64,000 bases of DNA, taken from assembly GCA_016707005.1 (NCBI GenBank), contig JADJIQ010000005.1, positions 248,001 through 312,000 on the forward strand, written 5' to 3'. The stretch comes from Ignavibacteria bacterium. GTDB taxonomy: Bacteria > Bacteroidota > Ignavibacteria > Kapaibacteriales > Kapaibacteriaceae. Positions 32,081 to 42,800 of this stretch are shown in pieces. Each line of letters begins with the position of its first letter. Positions within the stretch are counted from its first letter, which is position 1. The position numbers and the translations under genes are program-made. The notes beneath the pieces are model-generated. The model was given only the letters and a program-made list of their open reading frames with translations. It was not told the DNA's origin and did no database searches.

Positions 32081-32952
32081 CTTCTCCATCTCCTATGTTG
32101 CCACGACCACAATTCCGGTCTTTGAAGGATAACATCTTCGAGTTTTTGGACGTGACGTTTGGTGAGTTCTATGATGCCTTCCTTGGTGTTTTCAAGGTCA
32201 TGCATTGGCAGCTCGCGTATCGGTGCATTGTACGAACCATCGGCGAGGCGCTCAGCAAAGGCATAAAAGATCGGCGCGTTGTATTTCAGTGCGAGTGCGG
32301 CGGGAGCTTCATAGGTTGGTGTTGAGCGTCCAAAGAACTCGATCCACGGATCTTTGTCGATGTGGCCATGTTGATCAACGAGGAAGGCCACAACGCCCCC
32401 TGAAGAAAGAGCTTTGACAAGGGGGCGGGCGGCTTCGCCCATTGGGACAACAACGTTTCCAAACCGCGTGCGATAGGCGTTCAGGAAGCGATCGGCTGCC
32501 GCATTGGATTGGGGATGAACAACGATGGTCACCGGTGCATCAAGCATGATGCCGGCCGTCATAGCAAGGTACTCCCAGTTGCCATAGTGGGCCGAGAGGA
32601 AAATGGATGGTTTGCCAGCACGATGTCTTTCGAGCACGGCATCAAACCCTGGGATCTTTACTAACGAGGGAAGATCGGTCTTTGACAGTGCCGGTGTGGC
32701 GAGCAGTTCAGAGAGAACGATGCCGAGGTTCTCATACGAGCCTCGCATGATCACTTCACGCTCCGGTGCGGAGAGATCGGGGAATGCCTGTGTGATGTTG
32801 GACATGGTGATGTCTCGGCGAGACGCAGAGAGCCCCATCAATCGTCGGCCAATAAATGCACCGAGGCGCTGCCTACTGCGCGGCCCCAGAGCCTGCGCGA
32901 TACGTCCAAGCGCAAGAAGTCCGGCAGTAGATGTTGTGTCCGTGATCGACAT
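32077..32952 (-). CDS. Lipid A biosynthesis acyltransferase-like (LpxL/HtrB family)
   Basis: This 291-aa inner-membrane acyltransferase has the H-x4-E catalytic motif in SAHYGNWEYLA, substrate-binding segments FLVDQHG and FFGRSTPTYEAPAALAL, and the typical end PELWSWQHRRWR. It is expected to transfer an acyl chain to Kdo2-lipid A. The ATG at 32952 overlaps the GWxTD stop (TGATG); a GTG three bases earlier is the alternative. Being beside a heptosyltransferase operon it fits LPS assembly. Its stop codon lies in the AGTAACT repeat. Confidence 0.92.
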   Translation of the reverse strand: MSITDTTSTAGLLALGRIAQALGPRSRQRLGAFIGRRLMGLSASRRDITMSNITQAFPDLSAPEREVIMRGSYENLGIVLSELLATPALSKTDLPSLVKIPGFDAVLERHRAGKPSIFLSAHYGNWEYLAMTAGIMLDAPVTIVVHPQSNAAADRFLNAYRTRFGNVVVPMGEAARPLVKALSSGGVVAFLVDQHGHIDKDPWIEFFGRSTPTYEAPAALALKYNAPIFYAFAERLADGSYNAPIRELPMHDLENTKEGIIELTKRHVQKLEDVILQRPELWSWQHRRWRS

Positions 32953-34187
32953 CACCGATTCGTTGGCATGAGATTCTCCGGTGGGTTTGGAACCGGCGAG
33001 AATGCTTTTGCATAGAGGTTATACCAATTCGGTTCGCGCACCTGACCGATCATTGTTGAGTGAACGAGTCGGTGATTCTGCTGGAGTTGCCAGTCTACAA
33101 AGTAGAAGTAGACACCGCCTTGGATGTGTTGATAGAACCAGATCTCGTATGGCTTTGCATCGATCGACTGAATGAACTGTTCTACTTGAGTTGGCTGTCC
33201 GAATCGCAGGAGTGCTTGGCCACGATCCGTTTTCCATCCGTTACGAAACGCTGCACTTGAATAGAAAGTCTGCGCACGCTTATACATTTCGCGGAACTCA
33301 TCCAGACGTTCATTGGACATGGTGGTCACGTCAGGGTCTCTGTTACGCCAGAAGAGGAACAGATAGCGCTGCTGTGCCCGTTCGTCTGTACACTGTTCAC
33401 GAATAGCCTTCTCAGCCGATGATGCCAGTACGTCAGAAAGTTCGAGTTCAAGGGCAAGTCTCTCGCCCTTGATAACAGACCATTCCGAAGCCTGGAACTG
33501 CTCATCTTCTGTTAGCATGATCCTGCCTTCAGGGGGCAGTTCGGGATTGAGGATGTAGAATCGTTCCTCGCGGGTATCGTAGACTGTGGCTAGGTCTCTC
33601 GACATCATTCGAATCTTCAGCGTATAGACACCGGAGCGGAGAGCGCCGGCTGGGATCTCTTCCCGGACAACAAGTCCGTCACTGCCGCCAACCATCTTCA
33701 GATACGACGTGAGTTGTTCGTCGCGCACGTTGTCGAGAACTTGGAACTCCAAGGCGAAAGTGTCGAGCTTGGCTCGAACAGCATTATAGATCTCTGCATA
33801 AACGCAGATCGAAGGATCTCGTCCGATGATTTCGTGCCGAGGGTTGGGTACCGCGGGCTGTCCGTTTCGATCGAAGCGAGCATCAGACCCGAGCTTCATC
33901 GGCATCACGAACATCACATCGCTGATCACCGGTAGGAACGTAAAGGATCGGACCGAGCTGGAGAAGGTGCTTGTTACGGTTGACGATTTGTCGTTGACAT
34001 CTGTTGCCACAAACCGAACAAGGTACTTGCCCGGAGACAATGTCAACGGCCGAACCCCGGCAAAGAACCGCTGATGGGCTGGAACCGAGCTTGTGCTGAA
34101 CGCCGAGGACAACCATTCGTCACGAGTTGTGTCCCCCACCTCAGAGAACCACCTCAAGGCTGCAAAGAAGTTCTCCAACAAAACCAT
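32952..34187 (-). CDS. GWxTD-domain protein, main part (frameshifted near its N-terminus)
   Basis: This 411-aa frame contains the GWxTD signature (GWKTDRG, about residue 315) in the C-terminal domain, preceded by beta-sandwich segments such as LSPGKYLVRFVATDVND and GALRSGVYTLKIRM. GWxTD proteins are exported proteins common in FCB bacteria and Acidobacteria, of unknown role. The first 10 or so residues of this frame are not natural. The true N-terminus with a signal peptide lies in an overlapping frame, and removing one base around 34161-34175 joins them into a 474-aa protein. The stop overlaps the acyltransferase start. Confidence 0.8.
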   Translation of the reverse strand: MVLLENFFAALRWFSEVGDTTRDEWLSSAFSTSSVPAHQRFFAGVRPLTLSPGKYLVRFVATDVNDKSSTVTSTFSSSVRSFTFLPVISDVMFVMPMKLGSDARFDRNGQPAVPNPRHEIIGRDPSICVYAEIYNAVRAKLDTFALEFQVLDNVRDEQLTSYLKMVGGSDGLVVREEIPAGALRSGVYTLKIRMMSRDLATVYDTREERFYILNPELPPEGRIMLTEDEQFQASEWSVIKGERLALELELSDVLASSAEKAIREQCTDERAQQRYLFLFWRNRDPDVTTMSNERLDEFREMYKRAQTFYSSAAFRNGWKTDRGQALLRFGQPTQVEQFIQSIDAKPYEIWFYQHIQGGVYFYFVDWQLQQNHRLVHSTMIGQVREPNWYNLYAKAFSPVPNPPENLMPTNR

Positions 34188-34377
34188 CCTTCGTTACGAC
34201 ATAACGAACGGCAGTATCAGCGAATGAGTAATGGAACTCCCACTTCGTACGTGCACCCTCACCGCGGAACTGCACAATATCGGCAACGATATCGAGCTGT
34301 TCTTGAGTCCACGTCAAGCATGGGTTCCACACCGTCATGGCGATGAGGACGGTCCAAAAAAATCGAGCGTTTGTCAT
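34141..34377 (-). CDS. N-terminal fragment of the GWxTD protein (signal peptide)
   Basis: The frame starts MTNARFFWTVLIAMTVW, a signal peptide, and continues with FHYSFADTAVRYVVTKDGFV, the conserved opening strand of GWxTD proteins. After GELL it goes out of frame and stops after a few residues, while the family-like sequence FAALRWFSEVGD continues in the neighbouring frame. This points to a single extra base. It is best treated as the 5' part of the following gene. Confidence 0.7.
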   Translation of the reverse strand: MTNARFFWTVLIAMTVWNPCLTWTQEQLDIVADIVQFRGEGARTKWEFHYSFADTAVRYVVTKDGFVGELLCSLEVVL

Positions 34378-34401
34378 AGTGGTGATCCGCCGTAAAAGAA
34401 C

Positions 34402-34432
34402 AATGCCGTCGATCGAGGTGATCAACGGCATT
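34402..34432. terminator. Hairpin AATGCCGT...ACGGCATT between PorV-like and GWxTD genes
   Basis: Perfect 8-bp arms (34402-34409 and 34425-34432) lie 30 nt after the stop of the PorV-like gene and before the GWxTD start (both on the minus strand). It is a candidate terminator or attenuator that would lower GWxTD-LpxL expression relative to the upstream surface-protein genes. No strong T-tract follows. Confidence 0.5.
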
Positions 34433-34462
34433 GAGAGAAGACCTTACATTATCAGCCGAGGA

Positions 34463-35539
34463 TCAGTTGAATCGCATCGCAATGCTAAGACGACTGATGA
34501 GGCCAAGATTTTGTGTAGGGTTGATCGAATAATCGACCTGACCTTCAAAACCGCCGCCATTATACTTCAGACCTACCCCGCCAGCCAGACCGAACTGATC
34601 CGAGCCGAAGCGATATCCTGCACGTACGCTGACGAATTCTTTCCAAGTGTATTCTGTGCCGATAGCGAATTGCTCTGGCACGTCAGAGAATGTCTCGAAG
34701 TCAACAGCGGCCATCCACGAATGTTGAAGCACACCATCGGCGTCGATCTCCGGCTCAAACACAGCCCCTTTGCAGAGATCTGCGCCAAGACCGATGCGGA
34801 ATGACAGCGGGACGTTGAAGTCCGATGTCTGCATCTGCATGTCGAGCGGCATGGTATTGATACCATCCGTTGGAGGATTGGTGCGTGTTACGTTCGGTCC
34901 TGTATAGGCTTGTTGCGTTCCAAGGGAGTTCACAGAGAAGGCCAAGACCAATCCGTTGAAGCCTGTATTGTAACGCGTACCAACATCGAAGACAAATCCT
35001 GATGCGGACATGTTCGTGAAGGCATGCTGCACGTATTTGGCAGTGGCGCCGAATGCGAACTGCTCGGTGAGGTAGCCAGCAAGTGTGAGACCGATAGCGA
35101 TATCGCTCACGTTGTAAATACCGCCGGTACCTTCTTGTTGGTCCGTTGTGGTAACGTTGATGTCACCACTGGAGAAGCCTGTGAAGCTAGCCGCTAGTCG
35201 GAACTTCTCGCCGACAGGGATGGCAACGGCCGCAAAGCTGTGCGACATTCCGGCGAACCAGAACGTTTGGCTGAAGTCGGCCGCGAACCTCTTCACATCC
35301 GCCAATCCTGCCGGATTCCAGAAGATCGAGGTAACGTCATTTGACAATGACGAATATGCACCGGCCATACCGGTACCGCGGGCGCCAACACCGATCTTGA
35401 GGAACTGTCCTCCGGAGAGACCGACCTTGGTGAAATCGCCGGCTGTTACTGCGATAAGCTGCGCCGATACGATCGACGAAGAGAAGCAAAGCAGGACAGC
35501 CGCAAGCGCGAGACGAAGTGTAGTGTTCATGTTCTTCAT
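34463..35539 (-). CDS. PorV/PorQ-family outer-membrane protein
   Basis: This 358-aa protein has a signal peptide (LALAAVLLCFSSSIVSAQ), then the PorV/PorQ opening FLKIGVGARGTGMAGAYSSL and DVTSIFWNPAGLADV, characteristic of the FadL-like barrel family that includes the T9SS shuttle PorV. It ends in an alternating strand finishing Phe-Asn (LGLISRLSIAMRFN). PorV carries T9SS cargo from the translocon to the attachment complex; not every family member does this. A strong AAGGAGGA ribosome site precedes the ATG and overlaps the end of the 1442-aa gene. It is the last gene of the TonB-receptor/surface-protein operon. Confidence 0.88.
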   Translation of the reverse strand: MKNMNTTLRLALAAVLLCFSSSIVSAQLIAVTAGDFTKVGLSGGQFLKIGVGARGTGMAGAYSSLSNDVTSIFWNPAGLADVKRFAADFSQTFWFAGMSHSFAAVAIPVGEKFRLAASFTGFSSGDINVTTTDQQEGTGGIYNVSDIAIGLTLAGYLTEQFAFGATAKYVQHAFTNMSASGFVFDVGTRYNTGFNGLVLAFSVNSLGTQQAYTGPNVTRTNPPTDGINTMPLDMQMQTSDFNVPLSFRIGLGADLCKGAVFEPEIDADGVLQHSWMAAVDFETFSDVPEQFAIGTEYTWKEFVSVRAGYRFGSDQFGLAGGVGLKYNGGGFEGQVDYSINPTQNLGLISRLSIAMRFN

Positions 35540-35551
35540 TGGGTGTCCTCC

Positions 35552-38500
35552 TTACTCTCCGTCACCAACAACACGAGCCGGGCCTACAACGACCGCGAAT
35601 TTCCGGTAGATGCTTACGCCCTCCGGAGTCTCGATCTTTGCCACAAGCATCTGGCTTGCCACGCGCTGGTTGTTCTTGGAAATGAGCGTCCAGACATCGG
35701 CACCGGCCTTATCAGGTGTTACGCCGTTCAATTCATTATGCTCGATGGTAGTGATGATCTCACCATTCGTGTTGTAGATCGTGATCGTACAGACACGCGG
35801 TAGTCGCGTGAAGTAGATCATGCCTTCGAACGGCGTGCTTACACCTTCGTGGGTTACGTAGTATGGATTTGGAACAACCTGAACCTGTTCAAGTTGTTCT
35901 TCCGTGTACGATTGTGAACGTGTAGTTGCAGAATACTGATCATATTCTGCGACCTTGATATATGCCTTTGTGCTGTCGAACGGGAAGCCGAAGGCACCAC
36001 CGAAGGTCATGAACCGCACCTTGTCACCTGCCTTGAAATCTTCCGTTGGGAATTCCGTTGGCGGGTTGGAGGTAGTAGGAGCATTCTCAACTGCTGCAAG
36101 GCTCGATGTGCGACGTCCGCGCAGTGAATAGTCAACAACGAATTGGCAGCCACCGATCGTGAACATATTAAGGAAGTCCAAGGTGTCCTTGCCTGTTGTA
36201 GACACGTTGCGTGACTTATAGTACCGCAACTGCTGTCCAACCGGGCGACCTGAATTTGACTCCGCAGCATAGAAGCGGAGACGAGCCGGGCTCCACTCGC
36301 CGTTACGTGAGTTACGCCATCCGAACGCAGCACTACCAAAATTCCCCATCAGAATAGACTCAGGATTTGGGAACGAGCGCTGTTGCACCTGGGTGAGAGG
36401 AGCGTAGTCCAACACCTGTGGTTTGAGATCGAAGTCATATCCAACAGTTGCTTTGCCGACGGTGCCGTCAGGACGAGGATCGTCGCGCTCGAATGAATAC
36501 ACGTTCTTCACATCGAATGTCAGGTATGGCACGTTCTGGAAGGTCATCGTTGAGTCCTTGCCAACATCATCAGTGGTGTTGAGCTGGAACTTTGTTGTGA
36601 TGTTCTCCGTGCCACCATCCTTGAATGTCACTTCATAGATACCAGGGCCATTGTTATAACTCACTTCCCACGGTTGGGCAGGTACAAAGCCCGGATACGG
36701 AAGTTGGACGTATGCCGGTGGAGGATTCAGCGGATTGGAGTTATCAAACACGCTTGCCGGAAGATTACTCTTCTTTACGGATACAATAGGCGGACCGCTA
36801 ACCGTGTAGGCAGTGTCTGTGCGATACACACCACCCCATTGCTCCATTGCATAATCGAACGCAATACCCAAAGCGCCGAGGGCATACTTGTTTGAGAAAC
36901 AATATGCGTCGGATGAAAAAGTTCCGGAGCGGATGACTTTTTCGCGCGAGTCTGGCATGCCGAACGTGGTAGTGTCGAATCTGTTGAATGATCCGTCTGG
37001 ATTGTATACAGTATCAATGGTGATGCCGAATGAGTCCGCGTATACGCCAGAATTCTCAGAGAAGTATCCCGGAAGACCTCCGCCTGAGGCTTGGCCACAG
37101 AGTTCCGGAGGCAAGAGGCTCGACCACGTATTGAGGTTCTGTCTTGTTGCGGAATCACGAAGGATGAAGACAACGCCATAGAGGCCCTGGCCGGCTGTTG
37201 TCGCCTGAGGGTCACGGTTAAAGTCACTCCAGAGTCGGAAGAACTCAAGCTCAAGGGTTCGGCCTGCAAACAACTGATTGAATCGCTGAGGGTCATCAAC
37301 TAGGAGTCGGACGTTATAGATGCCGCCCAACTTCTTCCGATTGACGTCATCGCTTGAGAACGAGAATGAAACAGCACTTCCTGGACGAGATGCCAATGGA
37401 GTTACCGTTACAACATTCGAAAGTCCAACGGAGCGGTTGTTCAGCTTTGATGGAGTTGGAAGTAGGAAGTCGCCTTCATCATAGCCTCGCACCGCATAGG
37501 TGTAGTCGATGTTATTGATGAGCTTCTCACTTGCTTCCGGATTACTCGAATAGTCAATGCGTCCGTCACGATTATCATCGCCTTGGTCAAAGAACACCCG
37601 GCCATTCGTCTGGTCACGCATATTGCGCGCGATGAGCTCACGACGAACTTCATTCGTCTCTTCCCAAGGTCGCTTAGATGCAACCACTGTTTTTGAACCA
37701 TCAGACCCTACGATCGTGTCCGTATCGTTGAAGAGGAATGGATCCTGCTTCACTCGGCGGGCGAGGATGAGTTTGACAAGCGAGTCTTTGGCCACCTTAG
37801 CCGCAACTGTATCCAGCTGAAGTGTTTGACCGGTGCGGCCAACTAGCGGGAGTGTTTCGATCAGCGTTGTGAAATAGGTGAAGCGAATCGAATCGAGCTT
37901 GTCAAAGTTCGGAACGCCTGCCGTTGTCCCTGACGTAATGATCGTTGAATCTGTTCGATTGATACGAAGCCCATAACGTGGATCGCGAGCACGAATCAAC
38001 TGCGAGAAATAAGAACCCCACGGCTCTTGATTCTGATTGATCGTGCGAACAACCATGAACTTCTGCTGTCCGGGCTTGATCACGTCGATGATCGAGAACT
38101 GATCCATACGCGCACCCGTATTGCCGAAGGAAACACTACCATCCTTCAGAAATGGTGTAGCCAGTTGAAACTGACCGATCTGCTTCCAAGCAAGTGGGCC
38201 TTTACGAGCATTCTCTTGAAAATCGACGCTAAACGTGTCTTGGTCGGTACGACGAGCACGATATATGCGATAACCAAAGAAATCTAGGCCGCGTTCGAGC
38301 GTATCCACCGACAATTCAGCAGTTGAGTCCCATTGGAACACAACGGCATTGTTGAGCGGAAGGAAGCCCTCTGGTGGGATCGCAATGAAGCTATTGATAC
38401 CCGTTGTGGAGCCTGCAGGCGCACCCTTGATGATCGAGATCCCGGGGGCATTCGGTGCACGGAATTGGTTGTCATAGACGAACTGTGCAAAACGAACCTT

Positions 38501-39880
38501 ACGGATCAATTCTGCCATGTCTTCTGTTGTCCCTGTAGCATCACCACCGAGGCCAGTTGCACCGAGGATGATACCTACAACGATACGTGCCGAATCACCC
38601 GGACGCATGTTGAAGGGCCCTGTAGCCATCATCAAACGGCGGTCACCGGGACCCAGATCCGGATCCTTGCGCTGACTTGAGATGAAGTTATACCGGTCTT
38701 CGTTTTCGATCGGGTCTTCCGTGATCGGCCAGTTACGCATCGTCTGAAGGCCGAGTTGCTCTGAGACCGGAAATTGACGCTTGTCCTTGCGGAGGTATTT
38801 CTCCGCATCAATGGCTGGCGACTCAAGGAAGTTGAATCCGAGGTATCCGAATCCTTGGTTGGCTTCGCCACGGTCTGCGTTGGTCCATTGCACGGCAAGG
38901 TTCAATTCCGGCGCTTCGAGATAGTAGCGAGCACGGTCATTCTGTGCACCGCCAACAGGATTTGTTTGGAGAGCAATATCAACGTCCTGAACAGCAGCCA
39001 TCCAGCAATCGTAGAGCGTGTCTTGGTACTTGATTGGGTGGATGAACATGTACTTCAGGAAGACGAAGTCTGCATAGTCACCAAAGCCCCATGAGTAGAC
39101 GATCTGCTCGATCTGCATACCGAAAGGATATCCGTCTGCCTTGCGCTTGGTAACGCCCCCTTCATAATAGCTGAGGTCAGTGTCCTTGAATGTGCAGAAC
39201 ACGTCCTCTTCAGAGATGAAGGCCGGACCCTTTGAATAGTTCGTCTTGAACCGTTGCGCAGGGTCATTTACATACAGACCGTAGTAGTTGTTGTAGCGGA
39301 TGGTGTCGGCCGGGCTAGTGTCCCAGATCGGCCAACGCGGAAACGTAGGATTCTGGAAGTCCAGACCGTCCGTGGAATTGAAATCTGTTGAGAAATACGT
39401 CCGGTACTTGTTGACGCCAGCATCGGTGGTGGTGTTCACTTCATCACCATCTTCAATGGTGCCCGGCACCATCCAAGACAGACCCGAATTCGGATTATAG
39501 GTGATCATAACGCGCTTACGGAGCGAGTCAGATCCAGGTGGTCTCTTGCGAGCACCGAACCATGCACCACCGGCAAAGATGTATTGGTTACGGCGTCCGC
39601 GCGGCCAGAATGTACCACCAACACCGTTCCGAACATCAAAGCCAAAGATCCCATAATTGGTGATCTGAAAATCGATATTCGACACAACGTTTCGTTGTTG
39701 ATCGAATACGCCGCGTGGCGTTCGTTGCACGCTTTCGCCACCTTTGTCTTTCGACTTCGGTGTGGTTCCGGCCGTTCCTGCTTGTGCCGTCACGGTGACC
39801 ATGGCAAGCATGGTAGCGACCGCGATGCAGAGCATCCATCGTTGATTCATGACATCTCCAGTGTTCTGCTTCATGTTCAT
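35552..39880 (-). CDS. 1442-aa exported surface protein with C-terminal sorting-like domain
   Basis: The N-terminus is a signal peptide (WMLCIAVATMLAMVTVTAQA); the start may be 39880 or the internal ATG at 39850, which also has a good GGAG site. The body is beta-rich and aromatic (FWPRGRRNQYIFAGGAWFGARKRP, and many Asn/Asp/Tyr segments) with no enzyme motif. The last 110 residues (VVPNPYYVTHEG...RLPRVCTITIYNTNGEII...NNQRVASQMLVAKIE) resemble the FlgD/T9SS-type Ig-like sorting fold. Flanked by a TonB receptor (14 nt upstream) and a PorV-like barrel (12 nt downstream), it is likely the surface partner of that receptor. I do not recognise the family by name. Confidence 0.82.
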   Translation of the reverse strand: MNMKQNTGDVMNQRWMLCIAVATMLAMVTVTAQAGTAGTTPKSKDKGGESVQRTPRGVFDQQRNVVSNIDFQITNYGIFGFDVRNGVGGTFWPRGRRNQYIFAGGAWFGARKRPPGSDSLRKRVMITYNPNSGLSWMVPGTIEDGDEVNTTTDAGVNKYRTYFSTDFNSTDGLDFQNPTFPRWPIWDTSPADTIRYNNYYGLYVNDPAQRFKTNYSKGPAFISEEDVFCTFKDTDLSYYEGGVTKRKADGYPFGMQIEQIVYSWGFGDYADFVFLKYMFIHPIKYQDTLYDCWMAAVQDVDIALQTNPVGGAQNDRARYYLEAPELNLAVQWTNADRGEANQGFGYLGFNFLESPAIDAEKYLRKDKRQFPVSEQLGLQTMRNWPITEDPIENEDRYNFISSQRKDPDLGPGDRRLMMATGPFNMRPGDSARIVVGIILGATGLGGDATGTTEDMAELIRKVRFAQFVYDNQFRAPNAPGISIIKGAPAGSTTGINSFIAIPPEGFLPLNNAVVFQWDSTAELSVDTLERGLDFFGYRIYRARRTDQDTFSVDFQENARKGPLAWKQIGQFQLATPFLKDGSVSFGNTGARMDQFSIIDVIKPGQQKFMVVRTINQNQEPWGSYFSQLIRARDPRYGLRINRTDSTIITSGTTAGVPNFDKLDSIRFTYFTTLIETLPLVGRTGQTLQLDTVAAKVAKDSLVKLILARRVKQDPFLFNDTDTIVGSDGSKTVVASKRPWEETNEVRRELIARNMRDQTNGRVFFDQGDDNRDGRIDYSSNPEASEKLINNIDYTYAVRGYDEGDFLLPTPSKLNNRSVGLSNVVTVTPLASRPGSAVSFSFSSDDVNRKKLGGIYNVRLLVDDPQRFNQLFAGRTLELEFFRLWSDFNRDPQATTAGQGLYGVVFILRDSATRQNLNTWSSLLPPELCGQASGGGLPGYFSENSGVYADSFGITIDTVYNPDGSFNRFDTTTFGMPDSREKVIRSGTFSSDAYCFSNKYALGALGIAFDYAMEQWGGVYRTDTAYTVSGPPIVSVKKSNLPASVFDNSNPLNPPPAYVQLPYPGFVPAQPWEVSYNNGPGIYEVTFKDGGTENITTKFQLNTTDDVGKDSTMTFQNVPYLTFDVKNVYSFERDDPRPDGTVGKATVGYDFDLKPQVLDYAPLTQVQQRSFPNPESILMGNFGSAAFGWRNSRNGEWSPARLRFYAAESNSGRPVGQQLRYYKSRNVSTTGKDTLDFLNMFTIGGCQFVVDYSLRGRRTSSLAAVENAPTTSNPPTEFPTEDFKAGDKVRFMTFGGAFGFPFDSTKAYIKVAEYDQYSATTRSQSYTEEQLEQVQVVPNPYYVTHEGVSTPFEGMIYFTRLPRVCTITIYNTNGEIITTIEHNELNGVTPDKAGADVWTLISKNNQRVASQMLVAKIETPEGVSIYRKFAVVVGPARVVGDGE

Positions 39881-39894
39881 TGTTGGTCTCCGCG

Positions 39895-42800
39895 TCAGAA
39901 TCTGAATGCAACAGCGAAGTACGCTGTACGCGGGAATTGATAGTTGCCACGCTGTGCTACAACATCAGCCACATACTCTTGATAGCCGCGATAGGTCTCT
40001 TCATTCGTTACACGACCATCGTTGTTGAAGTCTACGAGTGGCTGATAAAGCCTCTTGCCGATACGATCATACTGAGACGGGGCGAGTGAAGCCTTGTTCA
40101 CTGGGTCCGCGTCTCGGTAATACGTTACCTGCGGGAAGTCTGATGGTTGGCGGTTCAGAGTCGTTCCGTTATAGTCCGGACTTCCCGTTGCTGTGTAGTA
40201 GGATACAGCACCGGTGAAGTTCAAGAGATTCGTTACGTCGAGTGTGAGATCGATCGCGGAATTCCCGCCGAGGACATCACCCAGTGGAATTGTACGTGTG
40301 ATACGAAGCTCAGTGTTCCACGTTGCCGGGAAGCGTGCCGAATTGATCTGACCTGCCGCCTGTCCACGGGCGTCGACCGGTGTATATGGAAGACCGGTCT
40401 GCCAAGAACCAGAGACGTTCATTGTGAAATACTCAAGGAAGGTGATGCCGCCGATAGACGGGCCTTCATCATTACCCCAACTGAATCCTAGCTGACCGTT
40501 CACGCGGTTGCGTAGGTCAAAGCTGAGCGGGAAGTCTGTTACAGGGAAGGCAGGGTTGCCCGTATATGGGTCAAGAGCGACCGTTGTTGCGCTGTTATTT
40601 GCCGTTCCTGTAGCTGAAGACAATGTGTAGTTGATGTTGAACTGCCAGTTATCGGTTAGTCTCTTTTGGAACGTAAGCTCTACACCGCGTGCATTTCCAT
40701 AATCAGCCAATACCTGCTGATAGAATGGCGTTGGAGCAACACGGACGTAGGCAAGGCCAGACTGATTATAGATGTCCTTGTAATAACCCGTGATGGTAAC
40801 CGCAAGATCATCGGTCAGCTGTTGGTTATATGCCACCTGATACTGGTTTGTCCGCTGCATTTCCATGTTTGGATTACCCAGAGACTGGGAACCGCGAAGC
40901 TGGAATGCATTGAAGGAATCATAGAAATCAGACCATGGTGGTGCCTGATAATAGATACCGTAGGAGAGCTGGAAATTCTGACGTTCGGTGAGTGGATACG
41001 TAATGGAGATACGAGGACTGAAGTAGAACTTCGGCTTCACCTCAGCAAAACCCGTAGGGCTGCCGAACGGATAGAACTGATCGAAGCTCGTACGATAGAG
41101 CGCATCTGCGTTCAAGTAGTCTACACGGAGACCTGGAGTGAACACAAGCCCCTTGAACATGATCTGATCTTGTACGAAAACAGCCGCAGTTGTTGGGGTG
41201 TATGGCTTCTCTGACTCTGCCTTAGCGTTTAAGGCCGCTGGGTCATTCAACTTTGTATCGAAGTATAGATTACCTCCGTAGAGGTCGCCATAGACGTCAT
41301 AGAACGGTGCACCATCCCAAGGTGAAGCGTTGAGGTGACGCTGCAGATTCAGTGAACGGAACTCGACACCTGCCTTAAGCACATGCCTTGTTTCACCAAA
41401 TTCCGCATTGTGTGTGATGTTACCATCGATTTGGAAGAACGTTGCTTTACGGAAGTCAACACCCGTTTCATTGCCACGAGCAGCGAAATAGCTAATCAGA
41501 CCATAAGGATTTGCTGTGGACTGGAAATCCGGTGGGCCCTCCACATACCCGGTGATCGGATTACGCTTCGTCGTTTCGATCTTTACGTAGCCATCCTCAG
41601 TATACACAGTCTCCCGCAAGTAATCGTAGGCATCAAGGATCTTATTAGCCTCTCCTTGAATGTATGAGGTATCATTAGCACCGAGGTTGTCTTCCGGGTA
41701 GTAGACATCAAATCCACTGAAGATACCGGGTGCATCAAACGTCTTACGTTTTGCGTTCTCGGTTGTTTTTCCGTTGAAGGAACCACGGATTTCATACACG
41801 GTATTTTGACCGAGTGTATGATTCAATTGTGCGAAAGCATTCGAACTATACTCTTGCACTGCTACCTGCTTTGCTGTTCGAGTTGGAACGCCGTTCGGCG
41901 AAGCCCCAGAAATGGGATCTCCTGAATTGTTCGTCACAACACCTTGGTCATTGGCGTATAGCCAACCCCAGCTACTGCGCTCATAGTTTCCTAGGCCATA
42001 CATACCACCAACAAGAAGGGCAATGTCATTGTCAAGCTGGAAACGCAAACGACCAGTGATATTACGTGCCCATGTGCGCTCGTTTGGCCGCATGCCGATG
42101 TTGTTGCCGATCGGGTCCATAACCTGGAGTCCGAAGTTGCGGTGATTCTGATAGGTATTGCGCACTGCAATGAAAAAGGTGGAACGGTTGAAGCCAAGCG
42201 GACCACCCAACGTAACGTCCACTAAATCTTCGAGCGGATACCCTGCGTCAACTCCATTACCTGCTGTACCAAAGAGGAACGGAACATCCTTCCGCCAGCG
42301 AACAAGACCTTCGAACCTGTCTGTTTTTCCTGTTCTAACAACGGTATTGACAATAGCGCCTGTAGCATTTCCGTATTCAGCACCGAAACCACCGGTTTGA
42401 GCTTGCACTTCTTCTGTTGCAAATGGGCTCGGCATTGCCGCGGAATTGGTCGCTCCGGAGGTACCGAGGCCCCCAGTAAACTGGTCCGTTACGGTAAGGC
42501 CATCAACAAGCACCTGGGTCTCTGTCGTACGTGAACCACGAACAATGAAGTTGTTACCGGACGCACGGATGCCGGCGTTAAGTGACAAGGCTGAGGCGAT
42601 GTTATCGCGAGCCACCTTCGTCATGTCGGAGCCCTTAATGGTACGTGATGTACCAATGTCCGTACTACGGATCATTTCTCGGTCTGCCGAGACGTCGATC
42701 GTCTTCATCTTTACACCACCAACCGAGAGTTCGAAATTCACGGTGAGCGTCTGATCGGCAATGATCGAGATCCTCTTTACGGCAGTGTCATAACCAACGG

